Of a DNA stretch of 64,000 nt, positions 9,779-17,945 are shown piece after piece. Position 1 is the first letter of the stretch. The number at the start of each line of letters is the position of its first letter. The notes beneath the pieces were generated by a model that ran no database searches, was not told where the DNA came from, and worked only from the letters and a program-made list of their open reading frames with translations. The translations under genes and the position numbers were made by a program. The DNA comes from Vibrio palustris (lineage in GTDB: Bacteria > Pseudomonadota > Gammaproteobacteria > Enterobacterales > Vibrionaceae). Where the stretch lies: assembly GCF_024346995.1 (NCBI RefSeq), contig NZ_AP024887.1:558001-622000 (forward strand), given 5' to 3'.

Positions 9779-9796
9779 CATTATCCTAGGATAATG
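9779..9796. repeat. 18-bp perfect palindrome upstream of fusA
   Basis: CATTATCCTAGGATAATG is identical to its reverse complement. It lies 170 bp before the fusA start and could be a protein-binding operator or part of an RNA fold. No known regulator recognised. Confidence 0.55.
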
Positions 9797-9923
9797 GTTC
9801 AGATTTTCACGCTATATGAGTGGGTAGATCGGGATGATTTAGAACGAAAAAGAGACGAGTAATATAGAGACAGTTTTTTTTAGGGAATCGGCGTGTAGGG
9901 CTATCAGTCTGTACAGATTATGA

Positions 9924-9929
9924 TATACT
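9924..9929 (+). promoter_or_regulatory. Likely -10 element of fusA
   Basis: TATACT within an AT-rich TTATGATATACT stretch followed by a GC-rich discriminator (CTGCGCGC), 38 bp before the ATG. GC-rich discriminators are typical of growth-rate and ppGpp controlled translation genes. The -35 region is poor. Confidence 0.45.
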
Positions 9930-9966
9930 CTGCGCGCACTTTATACCTTATTAACAGAGTAAGACA

Positions 9967-12051
9967 ATGACTGATTTATCGAAATACAGAAATATTGGTA
10001 TTTTCGCGCACGTTGATGCGGGTAAAACTACCACAACTGAACGTATCCTAAAGCTAACTGGTACGATCCACAAAACCGGTGAAGTTCATGACGGTGAATC
10101 TACAACAGACTTCATGGATCAGGAAGCAGAACGTGGTATTACTATCCAGTCAGCAGCGGTTACGTGTTTCTGGAAAGACCACCGTTTCAACATCATCGAC
10201 ACTCCTGGACACGTTGACTTCACTGTAGAAGTTTATCGTTCTCTAAAAGTTCTAGACGGTGGTATCGGTGTATTCTGTGGTTCTGGTGGTGTTGAGCCTC
10301 AATCAGAAACAAACTGGCGTTACGCGAACGAATCTGGTGTTTCTCGTCTGATCTTCGTTAACAAACTAGACCGTATGGGTGCAGATTTTTATCGCGTTGT
10401 TGACCAAGTTAAAAACGTACTAGCAGCTAAACCACTTGTAATGACTCTACCAATCGGTATCGAAGATCAATTCTCAGGTGTTGTTGACGTTCTTACACGT
10501 AAAGCTTACGTATGGGATGACACTGGTCTGCCAGAAAACTACGAAATTCAAGACGTACCTGCAGACATGGTTGATGATGTTGAAGCGTACCGTGAAGACA
10601 TGATCGAAACTGCAGTAGAGCAAGACGACGATCTAATGATGGCTTACATGGATGGCGAAGAGCCTTCTGTTGAAGACATCAAACGTTGTATCCGTACAGG
10701 TACTCGTAACCTAGCGTTCTTCCCAACGTACTGTGGTTCTGCATTTAAAAACAAAGGTGTTCAGCTAGTACTTGACGCGGTTGTAGATTACCTACCAAAC
10801 CCAACAGAAGTACACGAACAGCCTCTAATGAATGAAGAAGGCGAAGAAACTGGCGAGCACGCTGTAGTTTCTGCTGATGAAACATTCAAAGCGCTAGCAT
10901 TCAAAATTATGGATGACCGCTTCGGTGCCCTAACATTCGTTCGTATTTACTCTGGTAAATTGAACAAAGGTGACACCATTCTTAACGCGTTTACTGGTAA
11001 AACAGAACGTGTTGGCCGTATGGTTGAAATGCAAGCTGACGACCGTAAAGAGCTGACTTTTGCTCAAGCGGGTGACATCATTGCAATCGTTGGTATGAAA
11101 AACGTACAAACAGGTCACACTCTATGTGATGCTAAGCACCCTTGTACGCTTGAGCCAATGGTATTCCCAACGCCAGTAATCGAAATCGCGGTTAAGCCGA
11201 AAGATAAAGGTTCAACTGAGAAAATGGGTATCGCGATCGGTAAAATGGTTGCAGAAGATCCATCATTCCAAGTTGAAACTGATGAAGATTCAGGTGAAAC
11301 CATCCTGAAAGGTATGGGTGAACTTCACCTAGATATCAAAGTTGATATCCTACGTCGTACTTACAACGTGGATCTAGAAGTAGGTCAACCTCAAGTTGCT
11401 TACCGTGAAACTATCACTAAAGAAGTTGAAGATAGCTACACGCATAAGAAACAGTCTGGTGGTTCTGGTCAGTTCGGTAAGATCGACTACATCATCAAGC
11501 CTGGTGAACTGAACTCTGGCTTCAAGTTTAAATCAACAGTTGTTGGTGGTAACGTACCTAAAGAATTCTGGCCTGCAATCGAGAAAGGTTTTGCAAGCAT
11601 GATGGAGCAAGGTGTTCTTGCTGGATTCCCAACGCTAGACGTTGAAGTTGAATTGTTCGACGGTGGTTTCCACGCAGTTGACTCTTCAGCCATTGCTTAC
11701 GAAATCGCAGCTAAAGGTGCATTCCGTCAGTCTATGCCAAAAGCAGCGCCTCAGCTTCTAGAGCCAATCATGCACGTTGACGTTTTCTCTCCAGAAGACA
11801 ACGTGGGTGACGTTATCGGTGACTTGAACCGTCGTCGTGGTATGATCAAAAACCAAGAAGCAGGTTCTACTGGTGTTCGTATTAAAGCAGACGTTCCTCT
11901 ATCTGAAATGTTTGGTTATATCGGTCACCTACGTACTATCACTTCAGGTCGTGGTCAATTCTCTATGGAATTCGATCACTACTCAGCTTGTCCAGCAAAC
12001 GTTGCTGAAAAAGTTATTGCTGATGTGAAAGCACGTAACGAAGCTAAATAA
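9967..12051 (+). CDS. fusA: Elongation factor G (second, stand-alone copy)
   Basis: Translational GTPase that moves tRNA and mRNA through the ribosome and also helps ribosome recycling. 694 residues, full length, with P-loop [12 protein letters not shown], switch [20 protein letters not shown], and all five EF-G domains in order. It lies alone, not in a str operon with rpsL, rpsG and tufA; vibrios carry two EF-G genes, and this position after radA matches the second one of V. cholerae. Codon use is strongly biased (GGT, CGT, CTA and AAC dominate), far more than its neighbours, so high expression is expected. It has its own promoter region and a strong terminator, so it is a monocistronic unit. 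Confidence 0.95.
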   Translation: MTDLSKYRNIGIFAHVDAGKTTTTERILKLTGTIHKTGEVHDGESTTDFMDQEAERGITIQSAAVTCFWKDHRFNIIDTPGHVDFTVEVYRSLKVLDGGIGVFCGSGGVEPQSETNWRYANESGVSRLIFVNKLDRMGADFYRVVDQVKNVLAAKPLVMTLPIGIEDQFSGVVDVLTRKAYVWDDTGLPENYEIQDVPADMVDDVEAYREDMIETAVEQDDDLMMAYMDGEEPSVEDIKRCIRTGTRNLAFFPTYCGSAFKNKGVQLVLDAVVDYLPNPTEVHEQPLMNEEGEETGEHAVVSADETFKALAFKIMDDRFGALTFVRIYSGKLNKGDTILNAFTGKTERVGRMVEMQADDRKELTFAQAGDIIAIVGMKNVQTGHTLCDAKHPCTLEPMVFPTPVIEIAVKPKDKGSTEKMGIAIGKMVAEDPSFQVETDEDSGETILKGMGELHLDIKVDILRRTYNVDLEVGQPQVAYRETITKEVEDSYTHKKQSGGSGQFGKIDYIIKPGELNSGFKFKSTVVGGNVPKEFWPAIEKGFASMMEQGVLAGFPTLDVEVELFDGGFHAVDSSAIAYEIAAKGAFRQSMPKAAPQLLEPIMHVDVFSPEDNVGDVIGDLNRRRGMIKNQEAGSTGVRIKADVPLSEMFGYIGHLRTITSGRGQFSMEFDHYSACPANVAEKVIADVKARNEAK

Positions 12052-12077
12052 TTGTTTATATAAATAATTATTAATAA

Positions 12078-12103
12078 AAAGCCCCTTGTTAGGGGCTTTT
12101 TTT
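12078..12103 (+). terminator. Rho-independent terminator of fusA
   Basis: Stem AAAGCCCCT / AGGGGCTTT with a TGTT loop and T-tail, 27 bp after the fusA stop. Confidence 0.93.
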
Positions 12104-12306
12104 ATGGTTATAACTCCCAGCTGGCTGAGATGATGGGGGGATTCATTCGATGATGGCCACGTTACTCGCCTTGAGAATAAAAAATCTTCTCCCTTTGTTT
12201 ACATGATCACAGACCCCTTTGTATTCAAGCTGTTAAGCTGAGTGGATAAAAAATTAGTCTGCGTTGTACTGTGCTTGTATCGCGTAAAAATATAGGATTT
12301 TATTTA

Positions 12307-13362
12307 ATGACTCACATCAGTTTAGAAGCGTTAACTCAGCAATCGGCGTTTGATGGTCAGCCCGCGACACTGGTTACCCTGACGAATCATCAAGGTATGT
12401 CGATCGTGTTTATGGACATTGGTGCGACTTGGTTAAGCTGTCAGGTCCCTGTGCAAGGAAAACCTCGTGAAGTGTTGCTTGGCGTGGCGACAATGGATGA
12501 TTTTAACAAGCAAACGAGTTTCTTGGGTGCGACGGTAGGCCGCTACGCGAATCGCATTGCGAATGGTCAATTCCAGCATGATGGTAAAACGTATCAGCTT
12601 ACGGCCAATCAAGAGCAGCATACGCTACATGGTGGTGTGCAAGGTTGGAGTCATTGTCGTTGGGAAATTGTGGAAAGTAGTGCTCAGCATGTCGTGTTTT
12701 CAATTGATTCTGCCGATGGCGATCAAGGTTTCCCTGGTAATGTCCATGCGCAAGTCACTTATACCCTGACAGATGATAATCAAGTCAGAATTGATTATGC
12801 AGCGACCACTGATGCGACAACGCCAGTGAACATGACCAACCATGCGTACTTTAACCTCATGGGAGCAAATGATGGATATCAGATAGTGGATGATACTCTG
12901 GTCATTAAAGCAGATGATTATCTACCAACCGATCAGCTTGGCATTCCTCTTGAGCAAGGTTTAACACCAGTAGAAGGTACGGCGTTTGATTTTCGTCAGC
13001 CTCATACGATTGGTGAGCGGTTATTAGACGAACCTCAGCTTAAGATGGTAAATGGCTATGATCATAGCTACTTCTTAGGTGATACCTCAATAGATCAAGA
13101 GATTGCCTCATTAACGGCGGCGGATAAGTCGTTAACGATGACTATCTTCACTGACAAACCGGCCATTCAATTATATACCGGTAATTTTTTAGAAGGTACG
13201 CCAGGGCGTACCGGTGAGGACTATCATATTTACCAGGGTATCGCGTTAGAAACGCAATATTTACCCGATTCTCCTAACCATCCAGAATGGCCACATGAAA
13301 GCTGTTGGTTATCGCCTGGTGACGATTATCAATCGACCACCATTTATCAATTTGGTGCCTAA
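12307..13362 (+). CDS. galM: Aldose 1-epimerase (mutarotase)
   Basis: Interconverts alpha and beta anomers of D-galactose and D-glucose. 351 residues. Family signatures are visible: GRYANRIANG, HTLHGGVQGW with one catalytic histidine, NMTNHAYFNL with the second, and ALETQYLPDSPNHP with the catalytic glutamate near the C terminus. The ATG at 12307 gives the normal N terminus; an in-frame GTG at 12271 would add 12 residues with no ribosome-binding site before it. It is not next to galK, galT or galE, so this is a lone copy between translation and transport genes. It ends at a palindromic terminator shared with the convergent gene. Confidence 0.92.
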   Translation: MTHISLEALTQQSAFDGQPATLVTLTNHQGMSIVFMDIGATWLSCQVPVQGKPREVLLGVATMDDFNKQTSFLGATVGRYANRIANGQFQHDGKTYQLTANQEQHTLHGGVQGWSHCRWEIVESSAQHVVFSIDSADGDQGFPGNVHAQVTYTLTDDNQVRIDYAATTDATTPVNMTNHAYFNLMGANDGYQIVDDTLVIKADDYLPTDQLGIPLEQGLTPVEGTAFDFRQPHTIGERLLDEPQLKMVNGYDHSYFLGDTSIDQEIASLTAADKSLTMTIFTDKPAIQLYTGNFLEGTPGRTGEDYHIYQGIALETQYLPDSPNHPEWPHESCWLSPGDDYQSTTIYQFGA

Positions 13363-13371
13363 GTCGCTTAG

Positions 13372-13399
13372 AAAAAAGACCTCACATGAGGTCTTTTTT
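13372..13399. terminator. Bidirectional terminator between galM and the gamma-glutamylcyclotransferase-like gene
   Basis: Perfect 28-base palindrome: six A, the stem GACCTCA / TGAGGTC around CA, six T. It works for both convergent genes. Confidence 0.92.
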
Positions 13400-13411
13400 A
13401 GCAGAATTGGC

Positions 13412-13960
13412 TTAAACGTGTTGAAGTAAGCTATCTATCAGTGGGAATTGCTCGGGCGTAACACCGGCCATACGCGAGTATTTCGGAGCATGGCGATCAC
13501 TTTCACGAGGATATTGCCACCCTACGGTATAGTCGACAAAGTGACGAGCGAAGTCTTCGGAAACTTCAAGACAGCCTGCGAGTACGGTATCGACATAACT
13601 CTGTACGATAGGGCTGTTATCACAAGGTGGTTGGTGTGAGTCTGTTATATAGACCCAAATATCTTGAGCTTGATCGAAAGCATGTTCGCTGAGAATTGAC
13701 GCGGCAGGCACTCGCATACGCTGATAGCCACGTTCACGTTTATCAAACTCGGGTAATTCGGTATCGCTGACATGCAATAATACACCATTCACTTCACTGT
13801 CTCCGCGTTGCACGACAAGTGGTGACATAATATAACTGTCATCAATTTTGCCCCAATGCCGGACTAACCCTTGTACAATCACGGGAATCGCTTGTCCGGT
13901 TTGTCCTGTAAGCTGACGAGACGCAGAGTTCATTAAGCTGCCATAACCGAAAATATACAT
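13412..13960 (-). CDS. Gamma-glutamylcyclotransferase-like protein
   Basis: 182-residue cytoplasmic protein with the gamma-glutamylcyclotransferase fold signature: N-terminal YIFGYGSLMN (substrate-binding YGSL loop) and FDKRERGYQR (about residues 73-82), which includes the acidic residue expected to be catalytic. Members release 5-oxoproline from gamma-glutamyl amino acids or glutathione. The substrate here is not known, and it lacks close similarity to ChaC that I can see. An AAGGAG ribosome-binding site lies 7 bases before the ATG. It follows zntB with an 18-bp gap, so the two form an operon. Confidence 0.75.
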   Translation of the reverse strand: MYIFGYGSLMNSASRQLTGQTGQAIPVIVQGLVRHWGKIDDSYIMSPLVVQRGDSEVNGVLLHVSDTELPEFDKRERGYQRMRVPAASILSEHAFDQAQDIWVYITDSHQPPCDNSPIVQSYVDTVLAGCLEVSEDFARHFVDYTVGWQYPRESDRHAPKYSRMAGVTPEQFPLIDSLLQHV

Positions 13961-13978
13961 GAGTTCTCCTTGCTTGTG

Positions 13979-14917
13979 TTAAGAGCGGCTAAAAAATTGT
14001 AACCGTTTTAAAATCCACATCTCAACCGCAAAAATGCCTAATAATGCGCCGCAAAACAGACTAAAAGCGATGGGCGATTCTGTTCCGGGGATACCGCCAA
14101 CATTGACGCCTAATAAGCCAGTTAAGAAGCTGGTTGGTAAGAAAATAGCCGCAATAATTGAAAATAAATAGGTATTTTTGTTGAGCTTTTCCGCATGGTA
14201 TTGGCGTAATTCTCCTTTAATGATTTCGAGTTCATTTAGGAAAAAATCCAAGGTCTCATTCACACGGGTAATCGTATTGACACTATGCTTGAGACGTAAC
14301 TTTTTGTCGACGGCAAAAGCCACTTCGCTATCTTGATAATCATTAATCGCATACTGCTGAGGTTTAATAAAACGCTTAATTTTGAGTAAAGCTTTATGGG
14401 TTTGCATAAGCTCTTCACTTAGCTCAAGTTCATCATCAAACTGGGTTATTTTCTCTTCGATTGTATCTAGATAGTTATCGATATTACGATTTAAGCCATC
14501 AATGATCTGTACGATAAGATCAGCAAGGCTGCCCGGACCTTGACCATTAATGAGGCGTGAACGTAGCATTTCAACGGTTTTTGAGGGGATTTTTCGCGTT
14601 GAAATCAGAGCTCCATTGATATAGAGCAAACGAATACTCAGCATATCTTCTGGATTCGCATCTTGATTTAAATTGACCCCTCTTAGGATCAATAGAAACT
14701 GATTATCATCGTACTCTTCAAATAGTGGACGAGTATCTTCAGCGAGTAAACTATCAATAATAGAGCTCGAAACATGATTGTTTTCCAACCATGTTTTGAC
14801 TTGTTGCTCATCGCGTAAGCAGTGATACCAGTGTCCTGGTTGAATATCATTTGGTGATAAAGTTTGTGACGTATTGGCATGTGAATTGAGCTGCCAATGA
14901 TCCAATAAAAACTCCAT
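13979..14917 (-). CDS. zntB: Zinc transporter ZntB, CorA family
   Basis: Inner-membrane zinc transporter of the CorA metal-ion family. 312 residues: a long soluble cytoplasmic domain rich in charged helices (residues 1-245), then two membrane helices near residues 250-270 and 283-303. The loop signature is GVNVGGIPG, as in ZntB, instead of the GMN of magnesium-transporting CorA. An AAGGAG ribosome-binding site is 6 bases before the ATG. First gene of a two-gene operon with the cyclotransferase-like gene. Whether it moves zinc in or out has been argued for the family and cannot be read here. Confidence 0.9.
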   Translation of the reverse strand: MEFLLDHWQLNSHANTSQTLSPNDIQPGHWYHCLRDEQQVKTWLENNHVSSSIIDSLLAEDTRPLFEEYDDNQFLLILRGVNLNQDANPEDMLSIRLLYINGALISTRKIPSKTVEMLRSRLINGQGPGSLADLIVQIIDGLNRNIDNYLDTIEEKITQFDDELELSEELMQTHKALLKIKRFIKPQQYAINDYQDSEVAFAVDKKLRLKHSVNTITRVNETLDFFLNELEIIKGELRQYHAEKLNKNTYLFSIIAAIFLPTSFLTGLLGVNVGGIPGTESPIAFSLFCGALLGIFAVEMWILKRLQFFSRS

Positions 14918-15164
14918 GTTTTCTCCTTATTAGGTGCGCAACAAATGGCTATCCCGAATGGTTAGCAAAGGGAAGTCATGAGGTAAATGGTTGTGAAAGG
15001 ATCGTGTGTTTGAGGGATTTAACGTACCGATGCCAATGCGTCGTGACGTATCACTTCTTATAGTATGATCGATAATGAACTAAACGAGAATTTTATTGTG
15101 TAAATTTATTAACTTATCAGTGCAACGTACGCGAGAAAGAGGCGGATTATTCAGACTTTGTCAC

Positions 15165-15196
15165 AAAAAAATAGCCAGCGTAGGGACGCTGGCTAT
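15165..15196 (-). terminator. Rho-independent terminator of dapD
   Basis: Stem ATAGCCAGCG / CGCTGGCTAT with 6-nt loop; on the minus strand it is followed by a T-tract. It lies 20 bp after the dapD stop. Confidence 0.92.
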
Positions 15197-15216
15197 CACA
15201 TAATGCTGAGCATTGT

Positions 15217-16248
15217 TTAGTTATTGCTATGCAATTCACTATTAAGTTCAACTGCAGATTTGTTCGCGAGACATTCCACCTGACCCGTTTGCGAGTTACG
15301 ACGGAAGAGTAGATCTGAGAAACCGGCTAAATCACGCGCTTTCACCATCTCAACTTCTTTGCCTTCTTTATCTAGCATACGGACTTTAGTACCAGCCGTA
15401 ACATATAAGCCAGATTCAATCGTACAACGATCGCCAAGTGGGAATCCTAAGCCTGCATTCGCACCAAGCAGTGAGCTTTCACCGATAGAGACAACGACCT
15501 TACCGCCGCCAGACAGCGTTCCCATGATAGAAGCGCCACCACCGATGTCTGAACCGTTACCAACCATTACTCCAGCAGAAATACGGCCTTCAACCATGCT
15601 CACACCTGAAGTGCCGGCATTAAAGTTGATGAAACCTTCATGCATAACCGTTGTGCCTTCACCCACGTGAGCACCAAGACGCACGCGAGATGTATCGGCA
15701 ATACGTACGCCAGTTGGTACGATGTAATCCACCATTTTAGGGAATTTATCTACACAATCGACACTTAATGCTCTGCCTGCTAGGCGTGCATCAATTTGAC
15801 GATCCGCCAGTTCAGGTAAATCAATCGGACCTTCGTTAGTCCAAGCAATGTTGTGAAGTAGACCAAAGACGCCATCTAGCACGATACCGTGTGGCTTCGC
15901 GAGACGATGAGAGATTAATTGCAGTTTAAGGAAGGCTTCTGCCACACTGTCTGGCTTTTCATCATTAGCTAACACGACTAACACTAGAGGTTGGTTTGCT
16001 TGTGCGGCTTTTTCAGCAAACTTCGCATTGTCAGCTTGATCATGAGCGGTAAATACAGCAGCAAGCTTTTTGGCATCTGTTGCAGTAAGTTCAATGAATT
16101 GGTTGCCTTCTGAGTAGTCTGTTACTGTTGTTAACTCAGTGATAAGGCTATCTGATGGGGTGAGGATCGGCGCTGGGAAAAACGCTTCAATAATTTTTCC
16201 ATCGCGGTTTTTTGTTGCAGTACCAAAGCCAAGTGCAAAATGAGCCAT
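15217..16248 (-). CDS. dapD: Tetrahydrodipicolinate N-succinyltransferase
   Basis: Transfers succinyl from succinyl-CoA to tetrahydrodipicolinate in the lysine/diaminopimelate pathway. 343 residues, the length of the gamma-proteobacterial long-form DapD (V. cholerae type, longer than the 274-residue E. coli type). The left-handed parallel beta-helix hexapeptide repeats are visible around residues 165-290 (IADTSRVRLGAHVGEGTTVM, then further turns rich in G, V and I). The ATG at 16248 is chosen over an in-frame ATG at 16260 because GGAGAG lies 7 bases before it and MAHFALG is the family N terminus. Single-gene unit with its own terminator. Confidence 0.95.
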   Translation of the reverse strand: MAHFALGFGTATKNRDGKIIEAFFPAPILTPSDSLITELTTVTDYSEGNQFIELTATDAKKLAAVFTAHDQADNAKFAEKAAQANQPLVLVVLANDEKPDSVAEAFLKLQLISHRLAKPHGIVLDGVFGLLHNIAWTNEGPIDLPELADRQIDARLAGRALSVDCVDKFPKMVDYIVPTGVRIADTSRVRLGAHVGEGTTVMHEGFINFNAGTSGVSMVEGRISAGVMVGNGSDIGGGASIMGTLSGGGKVVVSIGESSLLGANAGLGFPLGDRCTIESGLYVTAGTKVRMLDKEGKEVEMVKARDLAGFSDLLFRRNSQTGQVECLANKSAVELNSELHSNN

Positions 16249-16440
16249 CTTACTCTCCATTCATAATGATGATATTTTCATAACGCGACTTTCATTAAAG
16301 TCATGTTAACTATTTAATTCGATTTGCTTATTGAGCATAGTAAAGAGACATGTCTCGATAATAAAGAGCAAATAATCGAGAAGTCTGTCGACCGATATTA
16401 CTTGTCTTTTTAACGATATATATCAATTATATGAAGCAAT

Positions 16441-16469
16441 AAAAAACCGCTAACACAAGGTAGCGGTTT
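16441..16469 (-). terminator. Rho-independent terminator of yebG
   Basis: Stem AAACCGCTA / TAGCGGTTT with an 8-nt loop, T-tract on the minus strand, 22 bp after the yebG stop. Confidence 0.9.
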
Positions 16470-16491
16470 CGTCATGAATACGGGGGCGATG

Positions 16492-16794
16492 TTATGCCGC
16501 GTCTTCTGCAGACGTATCTTCCGTTTCTTCAGACTTTTGTGCTTTTGGTTTCTTTGGTGTTGGTTTACGTTTAGCACCAAGTGCGAAGAGTACTTCTTCA
16601 CGGTTTTGAGCCAAAAACATGGCGAGTTCTTCTTGCTTATTTTCTTGCTCAAGCAATTCACTTTTACCTAGCAATTCAAAAAGCTCATCCGCCATATCTA
16701 ACATTTTGTCATAAGCGTCAGCTTCGGCTTTAGAGGTAAAAGTCATTTTCTCTTCTCCGTTGCGTTCGACCACGTACTTAACGATGACAGCCAT
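16492..16794 (-). CDS. yebG: SOS-inducible protein YebG
   Basis: Small protein of the YebG family, 100 residues against 96 in E. coli; its biochemical role is not known. The conserved N-terminal half is clear (MAVIVKYVVERNGEEKMTF, then EADAYDKMLDMADELFE). The C-terminal tail is lysine/proline then acid-rich (KPTPKKPKAQKSEETED) and probably disordered. A LexA box is found 34 bp before the start, in line with E. coli yebG being LexA-controlled. It has its own terminator. The identification rests on N-terminal similarity together with the SOS box. Confidence 0.9.
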   Translation of the reverse strand: MAVIVKYVVERNGEEKMTFTSKAEADAYDKMLDMADELFELLGKSELLEQENKQEELAMFLAQNREEVLFALGAKRKPTPKKPKAQKSEETEDTSAEDAA

Positions 16795-16827
16795 GGTTAA
16801 TCCTCTACTGTTTATTGCACGACATTA

Positions 16828-16843
16828 CTGGCTTTTTATACAG
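16828..16843 (-). promoter_or_regulatory. LexA box (SOS operator) of yebG
   Basis: CTGGCTTTTTATACAG fits the CTG-N10-CAG gamma-proteobacterial LexA consensus with an AT-rich centre, 34 bp upstream of yebG. Confidence 0.85.
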
Positions 16844-16870
16844 GTAAGTAGCTAAAAAGTCCAGTTTGCG

Positions 16871-17773
16871 TTAGCGAGATGCGTCACTCTCCCACTGATA
16901 ACAGTATTCCATAAAGCGTTGGAGTAAAGGACTTTGGTATTTTTCTTTGTGAACAAGTAGCCAAAAACGTCGTTTCATATCTAAAGGTAATTCGACCATC
17001 TTAACGCGCCCACTGTCGATCGCCGATTCAGCGGCTAAACGTGATAGACAGGCAAAGCCTAAGCCCGCCGCCACACTATTAATGATCGCCTCAGTGGTGT
17101 TTAATTCAAATGTTTCATGCCAATGCTCGATTCTAGGTGCAACAGTTCGTAGGAAAAACTCCCGTGTTCCAGAGCCTGCTTCTCGTAAAATCCATTCACT
17201 ATGCTCTAAATCAACCAACTGTATGCTGCGTTGTGAGGGGAGTGGGTGAGTCGGGGCGCAAATGATGCACATTTCATCTTGGCTAAAGGGTTGAGAAATC
17301 AGTTGTGGATGATGGGTTTTACCTTCGATCAGGCCAATATCTAGCTCATAGTCGACCAGTTTTTGACAAATGAGTGCACTGTTGGAAATGAACAGAGTCT
17401 GTGAACGGTGCTGGTATTGTTGACGAAATTGGCTGAGTAAAAAGGGGGCGACTTGATTACCAATCGTATCACTGGCACCGATATGCAGTTGTCCAAATAG
17501 TGAATGATCGTCACTAAATGCTTGGTCAAGATCACTCATACGGCTCAGTAGTTCATCTGCATAGGGTAATAAACGTCGACCTTCTTGATTAAGAATAAGA
17601 CGGTTATTCACACGATCAAATAATGCGTGTCCTAAATGTTTTTCTAATTCAGATAACGCCATGCTTACCGCTGCTTTTGATAAGAACAAATGCTCGGCAG
17701 CGGCAGTAATGGTTTTATATTGAATAATGCTGGTGAAGACTCGCAATTGCTTTAAGGAAACGTGACGTGTCAT
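16871..17773 (-). CDS. LysR-family transcriptional regulator
   Basis: 300-residue LysR-type regulator. Winged helix-turn-helix at residues 1-60 (SLKQLRVFTSIIQYKTITAA, then AAEHLFLSKAAVSMALSELE), followed by a periplasmic-binding-like effector domain. The N terminus resembles the YeiE/CysB-like subgroup, but I cannot name the inducer or target. The ATG at 17773 is chosen; an in-frame GTG at 17785 would add four residues, and neither has a strong ribosome-binding site. Divergent from recC with 172 bp between the two starts. LysR regulators often control the divergent neighbour, but recC is normally constitutive, so the target is unclear. Confidence 0.85.
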   Translation of the reverse strand: MTRHVSLKQLRVFTSIIQYKTITAAAEHLFLSKAAVSMALSELEKHLGHALFDRVNNRLILNQEGRRLLPYADELLSRMSDLDQAFSDDHSLFGQLHIGASDTIGNQVAPFLLSQFRQQYQHRSQTLFISNSALICQKLVDYELDIGLIEGKTHHPQLISQPFSQDEMCIICAPTHPLPSQRSIQLVDLEHSEWILREAGSGTREFFLRTVAPRIEHWHETFELNTTEAIINSVAAGLGFACLSRLAAESAIDSGRVKMVELPLDMKRRFWLLVHKEKYQSPLLQRFMEYCYQWESDASR

Positions 17774-17945
17774 TGCCGATACCACTGACTAAGGAAGACC
17801 AGTGCCTATGATTCAATAAACAACAGCAAGGTGCAAGGGAAAGGCGCACGGTTGTGTAATAGGGAGGTTATACGCGGTTTGTTGAACAGAAGTGGGAATT
17901 TATTCTTGCCAATAAAGGGTTTGTGTTACTCTCAATAAAGAGCCA

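Larger units (their letters stand above)
9648..9966. other. Structured leader region between radA and the second EF-G gene
   Basis: 319 bp without a supported coding frame. It contains nested inverted repeats: CAGCGGT (9681-9687) with ACCGCTG (9738-9744), CTGAACC (9734-9740) with GGTTCAG (9796-9802), and an 18-bp perfect palindrome (9779-9796). A likely -10 element TATACT (9924-9929) lies 38 bp before the fusA start, without a convincing -35. Confidence 0.6.
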
